Position numbers and translations under genes: made by a program. A stretch of DNA of 64,000 nt, taken from NCBI GenBank assembly GCA_024291935.2, contig CM044322.1:65711405-65775404 (forward strand), given 5' to 3'. Positions 57,406 through 64,000 of this stretch are shown here, piece by piece. Each line of letters starts with the position of its first letter. Position 1 is the first letter of the stretch. The notes beneath the pieces were generated by a model. The model was given only the letters and a program-made list of their open reading frames with translations, was not told the origin of the DNA and searched no databases. The DNA comes from Okapia johnstoni. Its lineage: Eukaryota; Chordata; Mammalia; Artiodactyla; Giraffidae.

Positions 57406-59803
57406 TCTTGGGAGGTGCAACATGCTTTTGGAGGAGGTCACCATTACCCCTACCTTAGTTTGACCTAAGGCCAAACTATAGGGAGGGTACACAGCCCACC
57501 CATTAGCAGAAAATTGGATTAAAGATTTACTGAGCATGCCCTTGCCCACCAGAGCAAGACCCAGTTTTCCATACAACCAGTCCCTCTCATCAGGAAGCTT
57601 TCACAAGCTTCTTATTCTCATCCATTAGAGGGCAGACAGAATGAAATACACAGTCACAGGAAACTAACCAAACTGATCACATGGATCACAGCCATGTCTA
57701 ACTCAGTGAAACTATGAGCCATGCTGTGTATGGCCACCCAAGATGGACAGGCCATGGTGGAGAGTTCTGACAAAATATAGTCCACTGGAGAAGGATATGG
57801 CAAACCACTTCAGCACTCATGTCTTGAGAATGCCATGAACAGTATGAAAAGGCAAAAATATATGACACTGAAAGATGAATTTTCAAGGTTCGTAGCTGCC
57901 CAATATGCTACTGGAGAAGAACAGAGAAATAGCCCCAGAAGGAATGAGGAGGCTGAGTCAAAGATGAGGAGGCTCAGTCAAAGGAGCTGAGTCACAGCTG
58001 TGGCTGTGTCTGGCATTGAAAGTAAATTACAGTGCTGTGAAAAACAATATTGCATAGGAACCTGGCATGTTAGGTCCATGAATCAAGGTAAACTGGAAGT
58101 GATCAAATAGGAGATGGCATGAGTAGACATCAACATTTTAGGAATCAGTGAATTTAAATGGACAAGGTTGAGTGAATTTAACTCAGATGACCATTATATC
58201 CACTACTGTGGGGAAGAATCCCTTAAAATAAATTCAGAAGCACTCAGAGTCAACGAAAGAGTCCAAAATGCAGTACTTGGATGCAATTTCAAAAACAACA
58301 GAACGATCTTGGTTCATTTCCAAGGAAAACCATTCAATATCACAGTAATCCAAGTCCATGCCCCAACCAATAACGCTGAAGAAGCTGAGCTTGAGTAGTT
58401 CTATGATGACTTACTAGGCTTTCTAGAACTAACACCCAAAAAAGATGTCCTTTTCAACATAGGGGACTGGGATGCAAAAGTAGGAAGTCAAGAGATACCT
58501 GGACTAACAGGCAAGTGTGGCCTTGGAGTACAGAATGAAGCAGGGCAAAGGTTAACAGAGTTTTGCCAAGAGAACTCACTGGTCATAGAAACGACACAAG
58601 AGAAGACTCTACACATGGACATCACCAGATGGCCAATACTGAAATCAGATTGATTAAATTCTTTGCAGCCAAAGATGGAGACGTTCTATAGAGTCAGCAA
58701 AAGCAAGATCCAAAGCTGACTGTGTCTCAGATCATGAACTCCTTATTGCAAAAGTCAGACTTAAATGGAAGAAAGTAAGGAAAACAACAAGCAATTCAGA
58801 TATGACCTAAATCAAATCCCTTATGATTATATAGTGGAAGTGGCAAAAAATGTCAAGGGATTAGATCTGATAGAGCACCTGAATATCTATGGACAGAGGT
58901 TGATGATATTGTACAGAAGGCAGTCAATCAAGACCATCCCCAAGAAAAAGAAATGCAAAAAGACAAAACAGTTGTCTGTAGAGGCCTTACAAATAGCTGA
59001 GAATAGAAGAAAAGTGAAAGGAAAGAAGAAAAGGAAAGATATACCTATCTGAATACAGCGTTCAAAAGAATAGAAGGGAGAGATAAGAAAGCCTCCCTAA
59101 GTTAACAATGCAAAGAAATAGAGGAGACGAATAGAATGGGGAAGACTAGAGATCTCTTCAAGAAAATTAGAGATACCAAGGGAAAAACTTCATGCAAAGA
59201 TGTGCACAATAAAGAACAGAAACAATATGGACCTAACAGAAGCAAAAATATTAAGAAGAGGTAGCAACAATACACAGAGAAAAAATGCAAAAAAGATGTT
59301 AATGACCCAGATAATCATGATGGTGTGACCACTCACCTAGAGCCAGAACTTTTGGAGTGTGAAGTCAATTAAGGCTTAGGAAGCATCACTTCAAACAAAG
59401 CTAGTGGAGTTCATGGAATTCCAGCTGAGCTTTCAAATCCTAAAAGATGATGCTGTTAAATTTCTGTACTCAATATGCCAGCAAATAACAAAAACTCAGC
59501 AATGGCCACAGAATTTGAAAAGGTCAGTTTCTTTCCAATCCCAAAGAAGACTAGTGCCAAGGAATGTTCAAACTACCACACAATTGCCCTCGTTTCATAT
59601 GCTAGCAAGGTGATGCTCAAAATTCTTTAAGCTAGGCTTCAACATTACACAAACGGAAAACTTCCAGATGAACAAGCTGGATTTAGAAAAGGAAGAAAGA
59701 CCAGGTAACAAATTGCCAGCATCTGTTGGATTACAGAAAAACAAGGGAATTACAGAAAACAACATCCAATTCTGCCTCATTGACTATGCCGAAAGTTTTG
59801 ACT
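57406..59803 (+). mobile_element. BovB LINE copy J (5' part of a nearly full-length element)
   Basis: Contains the BovB 5' UTR ('agggcagacagaatgaaat', 'ggatcacagccatgtctaac', 'caatatgctactggagaag'), the endonuclease region (about 58060-58740), the linker (58765-59340) and the RT start. It breaks at 59803 within the FDCVD region and continues as copy M at 62411. The two parts are one element split by K+L. Frameshifts and stops are frequent. Confidence 0.9.
58168..58398 (+). pseudogene. BovB J endonuclease fragment
   Basis: 76 codons of the APE-type endonuclease that would nick the target: FNSDDHYIHYCGEESL, NAVLGCNFKNNRTI, FQGKPFNITVIQVHAPTNNAEEAE, then a stop. Farther on, the block that in this family reads GDWNAKVG has GAT at 58471-58473, giving GDWDAKVG, so the conserved Asn is changed. 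The element is inactive. Confidence 0.85.
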
Positions 59804-61538
59804 TTGCATTCCAGGATGTCTGGCTCTAGGTGATTGATCACACCATCGTGGTTATCTGGGTCATGAAGATCTTTTTTATATATTTCTTCTGTATATTCTT
59901 GCCATCTCTTCTTAATATCTTCTGCTTCTGTTAGGTTCCTACCATTTCTGTCCTTTATTGTGCCCATCTTTGCATGAAATATTCCCTTGGTATCTCTAAT
60001 TTTCTTGAAGAGATCTCTAGTCTTTCCATTCTATTGTTTTCCTCTATTTCTTTGCACTGATCACTGAAGAAGTCTTTCTTACCTCTCCTTGCTGTTCTTT
60101 GGAACTCTGCATCCAAATGCATATATCTTTCCTTTACTCCTTTGCCTTTAGCTTCTCTTCTTTTCTCAGCTATTTGTAAGGCCTATTCAGACAACTGTTC
60201 TGCCTTTTTGCATTTCTTTTTCTTGGGGGTGGTCTTGATCGCTGCCTCCTGCACAATGTCATGAACATCTGCTCATAGTTCTTCAGGCACTCTATCATAT
60301 CTAATCCCTGGAATCTATTTTTCATTTCCACTGTGTAATCATAAGGGGTTTGATTTAGTTCACACCTGAATGGTCTATTGGCTTCCCTACATTTTTCCAT
60401 TTAAGTCTGAATTTTGCAAAGTGTTGGTGATTTGAGCCACAGTCAGCTCCCAGTCTTATTTTTGCTCACTATATAGATCTTTTCCATTTTTGGCTGCAAA
60501 GAATATAATAAATCTGATTTCAGTATTGGGCTGGAGATGTCCATTTGGTGATGTCCATGGGCAGAGTCTTCTCTTGTGTTGTTGGAAGAAGGTGCTTGCT
60601 ATGACCAGTGAGTTCTCTTGGCAAAACTCTGTTAGCTTTTTCCCTGCTTCACTTTGTACTCCAAGGCCAAAGGTCACACTTGCTTGTTACTCCAGATATC
60701 TCTTGACATCCTACTTTTGAATTGCAGTCCCCTATGATGAAAAGGATGTCTTTTTTTGGGTGTTAGTTCTAGAAGGTCTTGTAGGTCTTCATAGAACCGT
60801 TCAAATTCAGCTTCTTCAGCATTAGTGGTTGGGGCATGGACTTGGATTACTGTGATATTGAATGGTTTGCCTTGGAAACAGACAGAGATCATTCTGTCAT
60901 TTTTGAGTTTGAACCCAAATACTGCATATTGGGCTCTTTTGTTGACTCTGAATGCTACTGCATTTCTTCTAAGGGAGTCTTCCCCACAGTAGCAGATGTA
61001 ATGGTCATCTGAATTAAATTTGCCCATTCCTGTACATTTTAGTTCACTGATTCCTAAAATGTTGATGTTCACTCTTTTCAACACCTGTATGACCACTTCT
61101 AATTTACTTTGATTCATGGACATAACATTCCAGGTTGCTTTTCAATATTGCTCTTTACAGCATCAGACTTTGCTTCCATCACCAGTCACACCCACAACTG
61201 GGTGTTGTTTTTGCTTTGACTGGGTCTCTTCATTCTTTCTGGAGTTATTTGTCCACTCTTCTCCAGTAGCATATTGGGCAAACTGACCTGGGGAATTCAT
61301 CTTTCAGTGTCATCTTTTTGCCTTTTTATACTGTTCATGGGGTTCTCAAAGCAATAATATTGAAGTGGTTTGCCATTCCCTTTTCCAGTGGACCACATTT
61401 TTTCAGAACTCTCCACTGTGATCTGTCCATCTTGGGTGGTCCTACATGGCATGGCTCATAATTTCATTGAGTTGGACAAGGCTGTGGTCCATGTGGTCAG
61501 TTTGATTAGTTTTCTTTAATTGTGGGTTTTTTTGCAAA
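59804..61538 (-). mobile_element. BovB LINE copy K (inverted 5' part of a second element)
   Basis: In reverse it starts at ECEVK just before the RT and runs through the linker and endonuclease into the 5' UTR ('gtcagtttgattagttttc' near 61498). It lies between J and L. K and L together form one BovB with its 5' part inverted and about 650 bases of RT missing between the two parts, inserted into J+M. Confidence 0.9.
60674..61123 (-). pseudogene. BovB K endonuclease fragment (149 codons)
   Basis: The longest endonuclease piece in the window: MNQSKLEVVIQVLKR, NILGISELKCTGMGKFNSDD (with the catalytic Glu of ISEL), GEDSLRRNAVAFRVNKRAQ, NITVIQVHAPTTNAEEAEFE and FYEDLQDLLELTPKK. A frameshift in the A-rich stretch after LTPKK loses the GDWNAKVG block from this frame. 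In the right frame that block reads GDC rather than GDW. APE-type endonucleases of RTE elements start target-primed reverse transcription; this one is broken. Confidence 0.88.
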
Positions 61539-62410
61539 ATGCTGGGCTAGATGAGCCTCAGTGCTCAGTGCCAGGCTGGGTGAAGTGCAAGGTGGAATCA
61601 AAAATGCCAGGAGAAATATCAATAACCTCAGATACTCAGAGGACACCGCCCTTATGGCAGAAAGTGAGGAGGAATTAAATAGCCTCTTGATGAAAGTGAA
61701 AGAGGAGAGTTAAAAAGTTGGCCTAAAACTCGACATTCAAAAAATGAAATCATAGCATCTGGTCCCATCACTTCATGATAAATAGATGGGGAAACAATGG
61801 AAACAGTGACAGACTATTTTCTTGGTCTCTAAAACCACTGCAGATGGTGACTGCAGCCATGAAATTAAAAGACGCTTGCTCTTTGGAAGAAAATCTATGA
61901 CCAACATATACAGCATATTACAAAGAAGAGACATTACTTTGCTGACAAAGGTCCATCTGGTCAAAGCTATGCTTTTTCCAATAGTCATGTATGGATGTGA
62001 GAGTTGGAATATACAGAAAGCTGAGCACCGAAAAATTAATGCTTTTGAACTGTGGTGTTGGAGAAGACTCTTGAGAGTCCCTTGGACTGCAAGGAGATCC
62101 AACCAGTCCATCCTAAAGGAAATAAGTCCTGAATATTCATTGGAAGGACTGATGCTGAAGCTGAATCTTCAATACCTTGGCCACCTGTTGAAAAGAACTG
62201 ACTCGTTTGAAAAGATTCTGATGCTGGGAAAGATTGAAGACAGGTGAAGGGGACAACAGAGGATGAGATGGTTGGATGGCATCACTACCTCAAAGGACAT
62301 GAATTTGAGTAAGCTCTGGGAGCTGGTGATGGACATGGAAGCCTGGCTTGCTGCAGTCCATTGGGTCAGTCAGAAAGAGTCAGACACAACTGAGTGACTG
62401 AACTACACTG
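61539..62410 (+). mobile_element. BovB LINE copy L (sense 3' part of the second element)
   Basis: Starts just upstream of the RT catalytic box, which reads YSED (61633-61644), and runs to a short tail 'actgaactacactg'. Near its 5' end a BovB segment appears twice ('tgctgggctagatgagc' and 'aggctgggtgaagtgc'), so a small duplication marks the junction with K. A 141-codon frame (61822-62247) covers the C-terminal region. Confidence 0.9.
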
Positions 62411-63254
62411 AAAGACTTTGACTCCATGGATCATGACAAACTGTGAAACATTCTTCAAGAGATGGGTATACCAGACCACCTTACCTGCCTCCTGAGAAAC
62501 CTGATTGCATGTTAAGAAGCATAGTTAGAAATGAACATGGAACAACAGACTGGTTCAAATTTGGGAAAGGTATACTTCAAGGTTGTACATTGTCACCCTG
62601 ATAATTTACCTTCTATGAAGAGTACATCATGTGACATGCCAGGCTGAACAAAGCACAAGGTGGAATCAATATTATTGGGAGAAATATTGACAGCCTTTAA
62701 TGTGCAGATGACATCATCATAATGGCAGAAAGAGAAAAATAAACTAAAGAGCCTCGTGATGTAGGTGAATGAAGAGAGTGAAAAAGCTGGCTTAAAACTC
62801 AGCATGCCAAAAATGAAGATCATGGCATCTGGTTCCATAACTTCATGGTAAATAGATGGGAAAACAATGGAAACAGTGACAGACTTTATTTTCTTTGAGC
62901 TCCAAACCACTGCAGATGATGACTGCAACCATGAAATTAAGACACTTGCTTCTTGGAAGAAAAGCTATGACAAACCTAGATAGTGTATTGAAAAGCAGAG
63001 ACATCACTTTGCTGATAAACGTCCATAGAGCCAAAGCTATGGTTTTTCCAGTGGTCGTGTATGGATATGAGAGTTGGACCATAAGGAAATCTGAGCACCA
63101 AAGAACTGATCCTTTTGAACTGTGATGTTGGGGAAGAATTCAATGTACATGAGTTTGAGCAAGCTCCAGGAGGTGGTGAAGGACAAGGAAGCCTGATGTG
63201 CTGTAGTCCATGGGTTTGCAATGAGTCAAATGCAACTGAATGACTGAACAACAG
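62411..63254 (+). mobile_element. BovB LINE copy M (3' part of the element begun by J)
   Basis: Begins 'aaagactttgactccatgg', the direct continuation of the J break, passes LLRN and QGC regions and a CADD box at 62701-62712, and ends 'gaatgactgaacaacag'. It is more diverged than L, consistent with being the older host. A stretch of the C-terminal part is deleted near 63130. Confidence 0.9.
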
Positions 63255-63485
63255 TATAAATTTCAGTATGTCGTGTGTTTATTTTTATGTCTCTAAATAT
63301 ATTTTCTACTTTTCTTTTTGATTTTTTCTTGAGCCATTATTTGCTTAGGAATGCATTTTTTGGTTTCCACGAGTCTGTGAATTTTCCACTTCTCCTTCTT
63401 ATTGTTTAATAATTATTGACTCCAGTTTCATATCATGAGTTGTAAAACATACTTGATATGATTTCACTATGAAAAATTGTTTGTC
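63255..63485 (-). mobile_element. Old L1 ORF2, antisense (right part)
   Basis: 'tttcagtatgtcgtgtg', 'cttgagccattatttgctta', 'gtctgtgaattttccact', 'acttgatatgatttcact' continue the antisense ORF2 begun at 57065. Confidence 0.75.
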
Positions 63486-63487
63486 AG

Positions 63488-64000
63488 AATTTGGATAAGC
63501 TAGAAAATTGAATATGATTTTAGAATCATACAACAAATCAAGTATGAACTATAAAGAAATAGAAAATTTGAAAAGACCAAAGACTATGGAGATTGAAATA
63601 ATAATAATAATAAAATTTTCCAACAAAGATAAGCATAGGCACAGATTGCTTCTCTGGTGAATTTTATCAAGCACATAAAGAAGAATGAATACCAATCTTT
63701 CTTAAACCACTTTTAAATTTTGAAGAAAAAGGAAAGCTGTAAACTCATTTTATGAGGCCACTGGTACCTGGACACTAAAATTAAACAAAGACCCCTGCAG
63801 TAAAAGAAATTACAGATCAATATCACATGATGCAAAAATCCTCACACATATATAGTCAACTGACCTTCAGTAAAGATGCCAAGAATACAGAATGTTGAAA
63901 GGGAAATCTCTTCAACAGATGGTATCAGGAAAACTGGATATTCATATGCAAAAGATTGAAATTGTATCTCTATCTTACACCAGTCAAAGATCAACTCAGA
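63488..64000 (+). mobile_element. L1 ORF2, sense, with internal deletion
   Basis: 'gaaatagaaaatttgaaaag', 'ctctggtgaattttatcaag', 'taccaatctttcttaaacc', 'agaaattacagatcaatatc', then a jump near 63840 to 'tatatagtcaactgacctt', 'gatggtatcaggaaaactgg' and 'gatcaactcaga' at the window edge. Preceded by antisense ORF2 from a slightly more 5' region, as in a twin-primed L1. It continues beyond the window. Confidence 0.78.

Noticed and set aside
57406..63254. Possible CRISPR-like or phage-like repeat system from repeated similar blocks
   Set aside because: The repeated blocks are BovB copies with RT and endonuclease motifs. There are no regular spacers or bacterial features.

Overview
The window is nuclear DNA of a ruminant, most likely a bovid. 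It carries many copies of BovB (an RTE-clade LINE), the tRNA-derived Bov-tA and BovA2 SINEs that borrow the BovB 3' end, ruminant-type L1 3' ends, and older mammal-wide repeats (MIR, L2, ancient L1). I cannot tell cattle from sheep, goat or other bovids. I found no host protein-coding gene, functional RNA gene, CpG island or CRISPR array. Every long open frame I examined lies in, or antisense to, a repeat. This is AT-rich intergenic or deep intronic sequence.

Layout. 0-5.9 kb: an L1 3' end, an ancient L1, four SINEs, then an antisense L1 3' end holding a SINE. 7-13.2 kb: two BovB fragments (A plus, B minus; B holds a 50-base L1 insertion), SINEs and ancient L1. 13.6-18.7 kb: MIR, SINEs, ancient L1, an 82-base L1 tail with unusually long direct repeats, two large TA-rich microsatellites and BovB C. 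18.7-25.0 kb: a 6.3-kb block in which I recognise no ruminant element. 25-36.9 kb: SINEs, BovB D, E, F and G, a mariner-type miniature element and L1 tails. 38.8-40.6 kb: an antisense L1 5' region with a GC-richer leader. 42-48.2 kb: an old antisense L1 split by a solo retroviral LTR, which is itself split by BovB H, and followed by an L2. 48.6-56 kb: two rearranged L1 copies, SINEs, a long (AC)n tract, and BovB I split by an L1. 57-64 kb: a three-level nest in which an old L1 is broken by a nearly full-length BovB (J+M), whose reverse transcriptase region is broken by a second BovB (K+L) with an internal inversion.

The history is one of repeated target-primed insertion. BovB and L1 supplied the machinery and SINEs used it. 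Several events can be ordered because target-site duplications (TSDs) survive. No element looks active: BovB reading frames carry stops, frameshifts or altered catalytic residues, and the L1 ORF2 pieces are decayed. The points most worth a second look are the nested, inverted BovB at 57.4-63.3 kb; four inversion-type LINE copies within the last 16 kb; a roughly 100-base inverted copy of an L2-derived segment dropped into an L1 4.5 kb away; and SINE sequence at nearly the same point in three different L1 3' ends. Assignments to repeat families rest on recognition by eye and on comparison between copies in the window; boundaries without a stated TSD may be off by 10-30 bases.
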